Shown: piece after piece, positions 1-8,740 of the stretch
Numbering within the stretch: position 1 is the first letter of the stretch
Layout of the letters: every line of letters starts with the position of its first letter
From: an uncultured Eubacteriales bacterium
GTDB taxonomy: Bacteria; Bacillota; Clostridia; Lachnospirales; Lachnospiraceae
Direction: 5' to 3'
Length of the DNA: 64,000 nt
NCBI GenBank assembly: GCA_900314565.1
Contig: OMVU01000004.1
Span: 18,404-82,403 of the forward strand
The notes under the pieces: model-generated
Database searches by the model: none
What the model saw: the letters and a program-made list of their open reading frames with translations, nothing else
Told to the model about the DNA's origin: nothing
Made by a program: the position numbers and the translations under genes

Positions 1-688
1 CTGACGCAAGCAACAAGCATGCTCCTGCAATATCAGTCGGCTGTGCGATTCTTCCCATACAGATGTTATTAATTCTGCCTTGAAGTTTCTCCAAATCAGC
101 CTGCTCCATCATCTCTGTTTGAGTCAGACCGGGAGCAATGGAGTTGACCCGAATACCCTTCGGACCTAACTCCTTAGCAGCTGATTTCGTTAGTGCGATC
201 ACCGCGCCTTTCGTAGCAGAGTACACAAGCTGCCCGGTATTACCTCTCAATCCAACCATTGAACTGATGTTAATGATACTGCCGCCATTTTCATTGCGGC
301 TCATAATCCGGCTTACTGTCTGGAGCATTTCGATGGTGCCATAGACATTTACATTGAACATCTTCTCCATGTTGTCGCGGGAAATCATGCCGATCAGCTC
401 GTTAAATTCTACTCCAGCATTGTTCACAAGCACGTCGATGTGCCCAAATTGCCTCTTGATCGCCATTACATTCTGGCGGACAGCAGTGGAATCAGTGATG
501 TCAAAGTAATAGGGGTGGAGACGATCTCGGTGTTCACTATTTGCGATCCATTCATCTGCAGATCCCGGCCTCGTTCCGTTGACAATCACATCAGCACCTT
601 CAGCGGCATACAGTTTCGCTATCGCCTTGCCGATGCCTCTCGCAGAGCCCGTAACAATACAGATCTTATCTTTCAGCAATTCTCCCAT
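1..688 (-). CDS. SDR-family oxidoreductase, FabG-like (3' end outside window)
   Basis: Probably an NAD(P)H-dependent reductase, most like 3-oxoacyl-ACP reductases of the FabG type. The translation shows the cofactor motif TGSARGIG near residue 14, NNAG near residue 90, and the catalytic Ser/Tyr/Lys set (ISSMVG, then YSATK). The start ATG at 688 follows GGAGATCG and lies inside the end of the upstream hydrolase gene (22 bp overlap), so translation is probably coupled. It is the last visible gene of the glycan operon and sits two genes after an acyl carrier protein, which supports reduction of a carrier-bound 3-oxoacyl group. A sugar-nucleotide reductase role is an alternative. About 229 residues are present; the C-terminus is off the window. 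Confidence 0.85.
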   Translation of the reverse strand, partial: MGELLKDKICIVTGSARGIGKAIAKLYAAEGADVIVNGTRPGSADEWIANSEHRDRLHPYYFDITDSTAVRQNVMAIKRQFGHIDVLVNNAGVEFNELIGMISRDNMEKMFNVNVYGTIEMLQTVSRIMSRNENGGSIINISSMVGLRGNTGQLVYSATKGAVIALTKSAAKELGPKGIRVNSIAPGLTQTEMMEQADLEKLQGRINNICMGRIAQPTDIAGACLLLAS

Positions 689-1373
689 TCGATCTCCACT
701 CTTTCATCTGGAATACTTCACCGTGTCCAGGAAATACAACAGTTTCATCGGGAATCCTTATTATAATCGGTAGTGTAATGCTATTGAATGCAGCTTCGTC
801 TCCACCATCAAACTTCAGAAAGGTCTCTTCCTGAAGGATTGAATCTCCAGAGAAGATTCCTACGTCATCTATGTGAATTAACATGCTTCCCGGACTATGA
901 CCGGGAGTGTGACGGAATGTGATCTCATGTCCATTCCACATAAGCTTCAGCTTATCCTTAAAAACTATCTCCGCAGGTGCGCACGAATATGTTCTGTTCC
1001 GTGCTTCCGCGTTCTGATAGCTCTCGCCAAAACGCATGGTAGCGTATATGTGATACTGTTTTGCCTTGTTTCGTTTCGGATCACCTATCGCCTCATTGCA
1101 GTATTCTTGTGCGACAACCTGAACATTCGGAAAAGCACTTCTAATCGCATTCAAGCCCCATAAGTGATCACAATGCTCGTGCGTGAGGACAAGGTAATCG
1201 GGAGAAAGATTTCTTTTCTTCAGTTCCTTGGCAACATCCTTAGAACAGGCATCTATTAATATGGCGTGCCCATCTTCTTCTATGACGTAGGTATTAGCTC
1301 TTTCAACACCATATGACAGTTGAAGAATTGTTGGTCTCTTGCCTATGATAGAAATTCCATTCAGCTTTGGCAT
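666..1373 (-). CDS. Metallo-beta-lactamase-fold hydrolase
   Basis: A 235-residue single-domain protein of the MBL superfamily (glyoxalase II-like). The metal-binding motif THEHCDH is at residues 64-70, with HTPGHSPGS further on and a late PGHGE motif, so the usual His/Asp ligands are all present. Members hydrolyse thioesters, lactones or phosphoesters; next to an acyl carrier protein, an acyl thioesterase or proofreading role is plausible but inferred. The ATG overlaps the stop of the ACP gene (TAATG), indicating tight translational coupling. Substrate is unknown. Confidence 0.8.
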   Translation of the reverse strand: MPKLNGISIIGKRPTILQLSYGVERANTYVIEEDGHAILIDACSKDVAKELKKRNLSPDYLVLTHEHCDHLWGLNAIRSAFPNVQVVAQEYCNEAIGDPKRNKAKQYHIYATMRFGESYQNAEARNRTYSCAPAEIVFKDKLKLMWNGHEITFRHTPGHSPGSMLIHIDDVGIFSGDSILQEETFLKFDGGDEAAFNSITLPIIIRIPDETVVFPGHGEVFQMKEWRSNGRIAER

Positions 1374-1612
1374 TAAAACTCAACCCCATAACGGGCGAGA
1401 GTTTTCATGCCGTTCACATATCCACCGAAATGTAGAATATCGTCTGTCTCAAACATGATATCAAAGGCATCCTCCAACTCACTAATGAGTGTGAGGTGCG
1501 TCAGAGAATCCCATTTCTCTACATCTTTAAAATTAAAGGTGTCGTTCAAATCCTTTGCATCCACGTTAAAAATATTCACAAAGATATTCTGATACTTTTC
1601 TTTATTGCTCAT
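1373..1612 (-). CDS. Acyl carrier protein
   Basis: A 79-residue carrier protein. It has the DSLTHL motif whose serine (about residue 37) should receive 4'-phosphopantetheine, followed by an acidic helix as in ACPs. The start at 1612 is chosen because GAGGGAG lies six bases upstream and the protein then has normal ACP length; the frame is open further upstream, but that stretch encodes the tail of the preceding acyltransferase in another frame. It is divergent from the housekeeping AcpP and sits between an acyltransferase and an MBL hydrolase in a sugar-biosynthesis operon, so it is likely a dedicated carrier for the acyl group attached to the sugar. Confidence 0.85.
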   Translation of the reverse strand: MSNKEKYQNIFVNIFNVDAKDLNDTFNFKDVEKWDSLTHLTLISELEDAFDIMFETDDILHFGGYVNGMKTLARYGVEF

Positions 1613-1613
1613 A

Positions 1614-2167
1614 TCATTCTCCCTCTTCAAATTTCTTCCAAACCGCATTGACTGTCTCATCAGACAGTCCGCCTTTATTTCGGCTAATTCTGATCTTTGA
1701 CGCATTTCTTCTCTTCTCGATCAGATCATCCAGCGAGCATATATACTTCGCTGGTACCCCCCCCCATATACGCCATTTCCTGGTATGGATTTATTTACCA
1801 GGCTTCCGGCGGCAATCACGGTATTTGAGCCAATCATCACATTGGGGAGTATCGTGGAATTGGAGCCGATAAAAACATTATTCTTGATATCGATGCACCC
1901 GAGGTTCTCTTGAAACCCGCCGCCTTCTACAGAATTGTTCAGCATCCGGTGAATCACATCATGGGGTATGAGTAGAACATCTGAAGCGATCCAGACATTA
2001 TCTCCAATTGATATGAGCTTAGGGTAGAGCGGGATCTTACGAAACATAACCATGCACTTATCACCCATATGATAAAAAATGTTATGCTTCTTGATATACC
2101 TTGCTCTACCCTGCGCAGAGAATGTCAGATACATTCCTATAGTGTGGCGAACTCTATACCAATTCAC
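1614..2167 (-). pseudogene. Hexapeptide-repeat acyltransferase interrupted (or switched off) at a 9-G tract
   Basis: A left-handed beta-helix acyltransferase (CapG/serine-acetyltransferase-like) with hexapeptide repeats such as IGDNVWIASDV and VFIGSNSTILPN. Start GTG at 2167 follows GGAGG six bases away; a TTG at 2185 is the alternative. As written, the frame runs through nine G (plus-strand C at 1757-1765) and stops at 1721. Removing two G, or adding one, restores the family's conserved GVPAKYI ending and a further ~45 codons to a TGA at 1614-1616, two bases upstream of the ACP start codon. The gene is therefore either phase-variable, a sequencing-error casualty, or a recent frameshift. Role inferred: N- or O-acylation of the sugar made by the upstream enzymes. 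Confidence 0.8.
1757..1765 (-). repeat. Homopolymeric G(9) tract inside the acyltransferase gene
   Basis: Nine consecutive C on the plus strand (G on the coding strand) lie exactly where the acyltransferase frame is lost. Such tracts in surface-glycan genes are classical sites of slipped-strand phase variation; here that is an inference from one sequence. Confidence 0.9.
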
Positions 2168-2181
2168 ATTTATCCTCCATA

Positions 2182-2832
2182 TCAATGGCTACTGCTTTCT
2201 GTTGTAACTTCAGTCCCCATAAATTCTTCCATCGTAGCATACGTACCCGATGTGATTCCTTCATGTTTTAGCACTGTCTTTATTGTTGCAAATATTATTT
2301 TCCAATCACCAATAAAAGTGATATGATCTACGTATTTTACATCCCAGTCAAATTTATCTTCCCAACTGATTGAGTTTCTGCCATGAACCTGGGCTAATCC
2401 AGTAAAACCAGGGCGCACTTCATGGCGGCGAGCTTGATGTGCGTTATATCGCGGAAGATAGTGAGCGAGGAGAGGTCTTGGTCCTACAACAGCCATATCT
2501 CCCTTCAACATATTGAAAAGCTCTGGAAGTTCGTCAAGCGATGTTGATCTCAATTTTTGACCGAACGGTGTGAGCCTGATATAATCAGGTAACAGTTTCC
2601 CTGTTTCATCGGTTTGACTTGTCATGGTTCTAAACTTATAAAGTTTAAACAGTTTCCCATCTTTGCCCGGTCGATCCTGTGTGAATAGAACTGGTGATCC
2701 TAATTTGATTCTCACAAGGATTGCTGTTGCCAACATCACAGGTGAAAGAACTATCGTTGCCAACAACGCACACAGGAAATCCTGTGGCCGTTTTATAAAC
2801 TTTTCATATGGACCGTATGGTTTATGTTTCAT
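2182..2832 (-). CDS. PglC-type undecaprenyl-phosphate sugar phosphotransferase
   Basis: A 216-residue monotopic phosphoglycosyl transferase. It has one N-terminal hydrophobic segment (residues ~17-40), the KFRTM motif (~67), the catalytic region SLDELPEL (~98), VGPRPLL and RHEVRPGFTGLAQ. These enzymes move a sugar-1-phosphate from UDP to undecaprenyl phosphate at the inner membrane and start lipid-linked glycan assembly. The start has GGAGGA eight bases upstream. With the PglF- and PglE-like genes upstream, the sugar is probably a 4-amino-4,6-dideoxy hexose derivative such as bacillosamine. It has the small PglC form, without the large N-terminal membrane domain of WbaP-type enzymes. Confidence 0.9.
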   Translation of the reverse strand: MKHKPYGPYEKFIKRPQDFLCALLATIVLSPVMLATAILVRIKLGSPVLFTQDRPGKDGKLFKLYKFRTMTSQTDETGKLLPDYIRLTPFGQKLRSTSLDELPELFNMLKGDMAVVGPRPLLAHYLPRYNAHQARRHEVRPGFTGLAQVHGRNSISWEDKFDWDVKYVDHITFIGDWKIIFATIKTVLKHEGITSGTYATMEEFMGTEVTTESSSH

Positions 2833-3031
2833 ACGTGTCGTTCCTCCAAACCCTTCATAACGAAATCATCTATAGTTTCAAGTGAACCAATCTATCCAGG
2901 TGATACAAATTCAGCCGATACTGATATGACTACCTCATTCATATGCGGCAGATGTCGATATACAGTGCTCATGCATGCCCAGCAGATACCAATTTGACCG
3001 CCTCATTCACATCCAGCCAATGTTCCCGTTT

Positions 3032-4348
3032 TTACAAAAAACACCTGTGAATAATCTCAATAATCCTGTCCTGCTGCTCAGGCGTCATCTTGTTATCGCT
3101 GGGAAGGCACAACCCTCTACGGAAAATATCGGCTCCTACGTCGATTCCAGAACCCTTTATATACGCATTTGTACGGCCTCTGCCGTTGCCTTCGACTGTC
3201 ACGAACGGGTTCGTCCTATATATCGGCTGCATATGCATGGGCTTCCAGATCGGACGACCTTCCGCGTTAATTGAAGAAATTGCATCAAGTATTTCCTGCG
3301 GACTGCTTTTCCCGATCTCACTTTTGTAAAGGTAATCATGCTCTCCTCTGACCATCGGAGCCATTGCCTCTTCATCAATGAGCATGCAGGAGAGCCAGAA
3401 ATTCGGTCTGCTCTTTTCACGGTCCCAGGGATTCATCCTGACCGGAAGATCTTTGAGTCCCTCTTCATAGCGCTCATATATTGCGCGTTTCTGTGCTATA
3501 TGCTCCTCCAGATACGGAAGCTGCCCGCGGACGATCCCGGCAATAATGTTGCTCATCCGATAATTATAGCCAACCTCCTCATGCTGATACCACGGAGCGT
3601 TCTCGCGGCTCTGGGTAGACCACTTGCGGACTTTATTGGCATCCTCAAGGCTATCGGTCAGGAACATTCCGCCTGCACTGCCCGTTATAATTTTATTTCC
3701 ATTAAAGGAAATGCAGTTATAATCTCCAAGCGCACCGGTCTCGACCCACCTGCCATTCAGCTTATACTCGGCACCTAGGCTTTCCGCCGCATCCTCTACA
3801 ATCAAAGCACCGTGCTTCTCGGCAATCGCTTTAATCTCCTCCATCTTACCGGGCGTGCCATACAAATGCGCAACGATGATAAGCTTTACATCCGGGTACA
3901 TCTCGAAAGCCTTTTCCAGAGCTTCCGGACTCATATTCCAGGTGTCATATTCGGTATCAATGAACACAGCTTCACCGTTTTCATAGGCTACCGAATTGAT
4001 ACTTGCATCAAATGTACAGTCGGAGCAGAAGACCCTATGCCCCTGTAAAGTACCTTCATTTGGCTTTGCCTGGCCGTAGAGTTTCTCTCCAGCCAATTTT
4101 GTAGCGAGGTGAAGAGACGCTGTACCCGCAGACAATGCAACTGCATACCCGCAGCCGATATAGTCAGCGATCTGTTTTTCTATCTCATTTATATTTGCAC
4201 CTACTGTAGATACCCAATTCTTCTTGATTGCGTCGTCTACCCAATACTGTTCTTCTCCGTGCATGGTCGGGGAAGCAAGCCATACTTTTGACTCAAAAGG
4301 CTCAATTCCGGCGAATCTTGAATCTTTCAGGATATTGTGTGCTGTCAT
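3032..4348 (-). CDS. DegT/DnrJ/EryC1 sugar aminotransferase, PglE-like
   Basis: A 438-residue PLP enzyme that should transaminate the 4-keto-6-deoxy sugar made by the upstream dehydratase. Visible hallmarks are SAGTASLHLA (phosphate binding, ~85), VEDAAESLGA (Asp that contacts the pyridine nitrogen), and FNGNKIITGSAGGM carrying the Schiff-base lysine (~220). Start ATG at 4348 follows GAGGTAAGGA. Slightly longer than typical family members (about 370-400). A 200 bp gap without recognisable signals separates it from the phosphoglycosyl transferase gene downstream. Confidence 0.9.
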   Translation of the reverse strand: MTAHNILKDSRFAGIEPFESKVWLASPTMHGEEQYWVDDAIKKNWVSTVGANINEIEKQIADYIGCGYAVALSAGTASLHLATKLAGEKLYGQAKPNEGTLQGHRVFCSDCTFDASINSVAYENGEAVFIDTEYDTWNMSPEALEKAFEMYPDVKLIIVAHLYGTPGKMEEIKAIAEKHGALIVEDAAESLGAEYKLNGRWVETGALGDYNCISFNGNKIITGSAGGMFLTDSLEDANKVRKWSTQSRENAPWYQHEEVGYNYRMSNIIAGIVRGQLPYLEEHIAQKRAIYERYEEGLKDLPVRMNPWDREKSRPNFWLSCMLIDEEAMAPMVRGEHDYLYKSEIGKSSPQEILDAISSINAEGRPIWKPMHMQPIYRTNPFVTVEGNGRGRTNAYIKGSGIDVGADIFRRGLCLPSDNKMTPEQQDRIIEIIHRCFL

Positions 4349-4423
4349 AGAATCCTTACCTCACTTTATCTGTACGCCATAAATCTCTCATTTACAGCAG
4401 TTGACAACACGGCATTTACTATA

Positions 4424-6472
4424 TTATGCCGGATGATAGGTACTTACCATTTCTTCAACATACTTTCTGATATCAGAACGGTTGGAGTATGCATACTGCA
4501 TCAGATTCTCTAATTGTACCATAAAAGCGTCTTCATCAAAAGGAATCGGGCAGCCAATGTGTATCATATCATTATCCGTCTTCTTAAGCCCCTCCTCCGA
4601 CATCAGTTTCTCCTCATACAGTTTCTCACCGGGCCTGAGTCCGGTATACTCAATCTTTATATCAACATCCGGTTTGTAGCCGGACAGCCTGATCATATTC
4701 CTTGCCAGGTCAACAATCTTTACCGGGCTGCCCATATCGAGGACAAAAATCTCTCCGCCATGCGCATACGTTCCGGCCAGCATGACAAGGCTTACCGCCT
4801 CCGGGATCGTCATGAAATAGCGAATGATGTCCGGGTGAGTGACCGTCACAGGTCCTCCGTTCTCAATCTGTCTCTTGAAAATCGGGATGACAGAACCGTT
4901 GCTCCCCAGGACATTTCCGAATCGCACCGCGACAAACTCCGTCCGAATATTCTGATAGACGGCGCCGGTCCCATCCTTATCCGCATTTTCTGTCCCCTCG
5001 TGGGTAAAAAGCTGCGGTATTTCACTGGCCCGGCCTTCCTTGATTTTTCGATCAAAGCTCTGGATGATCATCTCACAGAGACGCTTGGAGGCCCCCATGA
5101 TGTTCGTCGGATTTACAGCCTTATCCGTGCTGATCAATACAAAACGTTCGCAGCCATGTACCATAGCCGCATAGGCTGTTTTGTACGTTCCGATTGCATT
5201 GTTCTTGATTGCCTCACACGGGCTGTCCTCCATAAGGGGAACATGCTTGTGTGCTGCTGCGTGATATACGATCTGCGGCCGATACTCTTCAAATACATCA
5301 TAGATCTTTCTGCTGTCGCGTACCGAGCCGATCAGTGTCACTAAATCAAGATTCGGATATTTCTTTCTTAATTCAAGCTGTATGTCATACGCGTTGTTTT
5401 CGTAAATATCAAATATGATCAGTCTTCTCGGGCTATGCCCTGCTATCTGCCTGCATAACTCGGATCCGATAGAACCACCGCCGCCTGTAACAAGAACCGT
5501 CTTGCCATTGATGTATTCGAACACCTCCTGAAGATCCGCACGGATCGGCTCCCGGCCCAGCAGATCTTCCACAGAAACATCCTTCATCTTGCTGACTGCA
5601 ATTTCACCGACCAGGAACTGATACATTCCCGGAAGCTGCTTCAGCTCACAGTCCGTCTGACTGCAGATATTGAGGATATCACGCTTCTGCGCCGCAGTTG
5701 CCGACGGGATGGCAAGATAGATCTTATCTACCTTATACTTTTCAACGCAGCTTAATATTTCGTCTCTTCCGCCGACGACCGGAACGCCCTCCATTGTTCG
5801 ATGCCACTTATTCGGGTTATCATCGATAATGCATACGACCCGGTCCTGCACCTCTTTTGCTTTCATTATATCGCGCAGGATCATCTGTCCGGAGGAACCG
5901 GCACCGATCAGCATAACATTTTTTTCCGGCACACCGGGCGAACTGCGATGCTGTGAGCTGACCAGCCGCAGATAGAACCGGTAAGAGAACCTGATGGCCA
6001 TGACAGCCATGAACTGGATCCCAGCCCCTATAATATAGTAAGACAGCGGCATGCGTTTGTACAAAACCGTAATAAATATAGTGTGGAAAAACATCGTCGC
6101 GATAGACGCTTTGACAATTTTTATCAGCTCTTCAAATCCCGCGAACCGCCAAATGCTCCGATATAATCCGATCAGATAAAATGTCACAAGCACAAAGACC
6201 GAATAAATCGGAATGAACTGCCGCCATGCCAAAAGGTACTCTTTTTTAATGGCAGAATATTTACAGTCAAATCGGATCCAAAGCGCAAGAAAATAGGACA
6301 GGTTGACCACTACAAAATCATACGCCATCAGCAGAAGTGCAATAATCTGCCAGTGCTCAAGTCTCCCTGCGCCCCTGCCACGCCTCTTGTTTCGGGTGGA
6401 TTTTTCGCCGCCACTCAGTTCTGTGTCTCCGGCATTCTGAAAGTCCCTCTCATCTTTCGCACTGTTCGACAT
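4424..6472 (-). CDS. Membrane nucleotide-sugar 4,6-dehydratase (PglF/CapD/FlaA1 family)
   Basis: A ~682-residue protein with four predicted N-terminal transmembrane helices (residues ~40-165), a first Rossmann-like region (LIGAGSSGQM), and a C-terminal SDR-type catalytic domain with VTGGGGSIGSE (~325) and STDKAVNPTNIMGASKR. The last motif carries the Met-x3-Lys that replaces the usual Tyr-x3-Lys in PglF/FlaA1 dehydratases. It should convert UDP-GlcNAc to the 4-keto-6-deoxy intermediate at the membrane. Start at 6472 chosen because GAGGT precedes it; a GTG seven codons upstream is possible. First gene of the operon, behind a leader of ~370 nt. Confidence 0.92.
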   Translation of the reverse strand: MSNSAKDERDFQNAGDTELSGGEKSTRNKRRGRGAGRLEHWQIIALLLMAYDFVVVNLSYFLALWIRFDCKYSAIKKEYLLAWRQFIPIYSVFVLVTFYLIGLYRSIWRFAGFEELIKIVKASIATMFFHTIFITVLYKRMPLSYYIIGAGIQFMAVMAIRFSYRFYLRLVSSQHRSSPGVPEKNVMLIGAGSSGQMILRDIMKAKEVQDRVVCIIDDNPNKWHRTMEGVPVVGGRDEILSCVEKYKVDKIYLAIPSATAAQKRDILNICSQTDCELKQLPGMYQFLVGEIAVSKMKDVSVEDLLGREPIRADLQEVFEYINGKTVLVTGGGGSIGSELCRQIAGHSPRRLIIFDIYENNAYDIQLELRKKYPNLDLVTLIGSVRDSRKIYDVFEEYRPQIVYHAAAHKHVPLMEDSPCEAIKNNAIGTYKTAYAAMVHGCERFVLISTDKAVNPTNIMGASKRLCEMIIQSFDRKIKEGRASEIPQLFTHEGTENADKDGTGAVYQNIRTEFVAVRFGNVLGSNGSVIPIFKRQIENGGPVTVTHPDIIRYFMTIPEAVSLVMLAGTYAHGGEIFVLDMGSPVKIVDLARNMIRLSGYKPDVDIKIEYTGLRPGEKLYEEKLMSEEGLKKTDNDMIHIGCPIPFDEDAFMVQLENLMQYAYSNRSDIRKYVEEMVSTYHPA

Positions 6473-7160
6473 CTCTACCTCACAAATCACCAAAAATCAT
6501 TTCATCTTCCTTCAGGCAGTTTTTCCCGTCTCAAAAGCAAGTCTATTCTGCAACTGTTTCCTTTGCGAAAAATCCAGGCACTTAACATCTCTTTCAGAGG
6601 AAATGTCCGCCTTGTACTCTGCTGTATATATTAATGTAGATAAAGGATTCAGGGGCATCACCCCTCAACGGGTGTCTCATTTCCGGCTGTCCACCAACAC
6701 CGGTCAACATAATAACACTCCGGCTGTCTCCATACAACATAATCCTGATAAAGTTCACGAACCCTCATAATGTCACGTATCTCTGAAATCTGAGGACATA
6801 TTCTGTAGGTCCATATTCGTCATGACAAACTTAACCGCATTATTTCGTATTATATTTCATTATTACTCTTCATACAACAGGATTTTTTCCCTTACCGGAA
6901 GCCATGTCCCGATTTCAGCGGAACGTTCGTAATTATGTCCGGTATTCTATGTTGCCGTTTCCCTATAAAATATCCGGATGCAAGATACAGGAAAAGGACT
7001 AAGAATTATGGTCTTTTAACTAATATTATTTATGATACAGCACTTATTAGCCTGGCATCTCCTGACGAAATGAGACAACCGGCTTTGCTGTCAAATCGGC
7101 ACGGAATACCCTGATGCAAGGACCTGCCGAAAATAAAAATTTAACGAATCTCTCCAAATG
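6473..7160. other. Long gene-free AT-rich gap before the glycan operon
   Basis: About 690 bp without a convincing reading frame on either strand. Apart from the candidate promoter at 6849-6877 I see no riboswitch or repeat-family copy. It is noticeably AT-rich compared with the housekeeping regions, like the first 2.8 kb of the operon. Confidence 0.6.
6849..6877 (-). promoter_or_regulatory. Candidate promoter of the glycan operon
   Basis: On the minus strand, TTGTAT (6872-6877) and TATAAT (6849-6854) are separated by 17 bases. The -10 is consensus and the -35 matches at four of six positions. It would give a 5' leader of about 370 nt before the dehydratase gene. Confidence 0.5.
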
Positions 7161-7196
7161 TAAAAAACTGCCGCACTTACTCTCATAGTGCGGCAG
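7161..7196 (-). terminator. Rho-independent terminator
   Basis: Perfect 9 bp stem CTGCCGCAC / GTGCGGCAG (7168-7176, 7188-7196) with an 11-base loop, followed on the minus strand by a T-run. It lies just past the end of the permease remnant. Confidence 0.8.
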
Positions 7197-7237
7197 CCCT
7201 TATACTGCGTTAAAAGAATTTGAACCTTTCTCCGCCA

Positions 7238-7750
7238 TTAACGAATGGCATTTTCTTTTCCGCTTATGATCCGGTAATACACACCGGACGTTATGCGATA
7301 CACGATCCAGTAAAACGCCGCGAACACGGCAAAGCTGATCAGCGTGGTTCGAATGAACAGGCCGATGTCCGTAAGGCCGAACAGCAGGAGCATCTTGCGG
7401 ATCATAGGAAAGGCGAAGGCAAGATGCATACCGGCGAAAGCCAGCGGCAGCATGAACACCAGGAGCACCGCCGCGAAAAACCACATGAGTGCGTCCAACG
7501 GGTTCCTGATGCTCAGCGCCATCCAGTAAGCCACACCCAGAATGACGACTCCAAGAATCGCCAGAAGCCAGTTGCTTCGGGGCGGCTTCTCACCGGCATT
7601 CTCCGCCTTCAGAAGGTTCACCGCACTGCTGCGCCGCGTGCGGATGACAGCAGCCAGAGCATTTATCACGAAAACCGGCACATAGCATACCACTGTTCGG
7701 AAAACGGCCTTAAAGTCCAGCTGGATGCCGTAATCGATCTCTCTGTTCAT
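7238..7750 (-). pseudogene. Remnant of a BceB/FtsX-type ABC transporter permease
   Basis: A 170-residue membrane protein with four hydrophobic segments. The N-terminal half ends in TRRSSAVNLLK and GEKPPRSNWLLAILG, typical of the region before the large extracellular domain of BceB/VraG-type antimicrobial-peptide export permeases. The C-terminal half (PLAFAGMHLAFAFPMI, then VYRITSGVYYRI) matches the end of the same family. The normal ~650-residue protein has been shortened by loss of its start and its middle, joining the two parts. No ATPase partner is nearby and an in-frame stop lies just upstream of the ATG, so I read it as decayed rather than functional. Confidence 0.7.
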
Positions 7751-7838
7751 CAGACGTCAATATCATTGAATAGCCTGCAATGGAAAGACAGCGTGCCCTC
7801 TCAGCTGCATGCTCTTCCTCCTTTCGGTCAGGGACAGA

Positions 7839-8330
7839 TCACAGGAAAGCAGCCATATATAAAGGCAGTGTAATTATCCTGTTGCCGCTGGCCCCTATAT
7901 TACCGTCAATAAATTTATATCCGTACTCAATATCCGTTTTTTTCTCCATGATTGAGATCAAAGATGTGGCGCGAGCATTTCCGCTCTTCACTTCGACCGG
8001 AACCACAGATCCGTTTTTTTGTATCAGCATATCAATCTCTTTTTTAGAAGACTCATTCTTATAAAAATACAGTGAATACCCTCGTTTATAAAAGGCGTCC
8101 GCGACTGCGCATTAATATATACCGCCCCTGGTATTCCCTGACAAAGTATTCTCTACAATATGTTGTTTAATTGAAAAATCTTTCATGGAAATCAGCAGTG
8201 ATAAGTCTGTAGTATACGTTTTCCCCGTCTGTCTTGCTCCCTGTACCACTAAGCACTTTTTATCTTTCGAGTCCTTCCACTTTTTTATCAAAGCAGTGGC
8301 TTTCCTTTTAAAACAAAAGCACCTCCTCAA
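7839..8330 (-). pseudogene. Decayed AAA ATPase (DUF4143-type)
   Basis: Fragments of one ATPase gene in successive frames. The N-terminal part has the Walker A stretch VVQGARQTGKTYT with a basic lead-in. It jumps, through a deletion of roughly 250-300 codons, to a C-terminal part (VENTLSGNTRGGIY, then after a frameshift at about 8105 RGYSLYFYKNESSKKEIDMLIQK and VEVKSGNARA) typical of the DUF4143 nuclease-like end. The original start codon appears lost, although GAGGAGG is still visible near 8330. Clearly non-functional. Confidence 0.8.
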
Positions 8331-8519
8331 ACATAATATACAGCGCAAAATATCCTCTTATCAACATTTTGGAAGATCAAAACGTATGCTTTATCAACAT
8401 TTTGGTTAATTATTCCATATGAACCCAATCTTGAAGGAACAAAAGAAAAGGCGGATGTGATCCGGGCTTCCCTCCCCCTGCATAGCAGGCACACGAGTGA
8501 GAGCTGATTTTTTTCGACG

Positions 8520-8550
8520 CAAAAAAAGACCTGTATCTTACGATCCAGGC
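8520..8550 (-). terminator. Terminator after tRNA-Gln
   Basis: On the minus strand a hairpin with CCTG-ATC arms and GAT-CAGG arms is followed by seven T. It lies directly 3' of the tRNA gene. Confidence 0.7.
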
Positions 8551-8556
8551 CTTGAG

Positions 8557-8628
8557 CTGGGCTACAAGGATTCGAACCTTGAAATGACGGAGTCAGAGTC
8601 CGTTGCCTTACCATTTGGCGATAGCCCA
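8557..8628 (-). tRNA. tRNA-Gln (CTG anticodon)
   Basis: Full cloverleaf: acceptor TGGGCTA / TAGCCCA, D-arm, anticodon stem ACGGA / TCCGT with loop CTCTGAC (anticodon CTG), and T-arm GGTTCGAATCC. Discriminator base G; the 3' CCA is not encoded. Confidence 0.95.
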
Positions 8629-8740
8629 TTATTTGCAGCGAATTAGATTTTATCCCAATCCGCTGCAAAATGCAAGAACAATTTTTTTTATTTACTGAAA
8701 AGCAATGTACTGACAGAATGATCTGTCTGAACGATATGGC

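Noticed and set aside
1373-1705. Longer 110-residue version of the ACP
   Set aside because: The first 31 residues come from the out-of-frame end of the acyltransferase gene; the RBS-supported start is at 1612.
8327-8668. Open minus-strand frame across tRNA-Gln
   Set aside because: It spans the tRNA gene and its terminator, and has no plausible protein signature.
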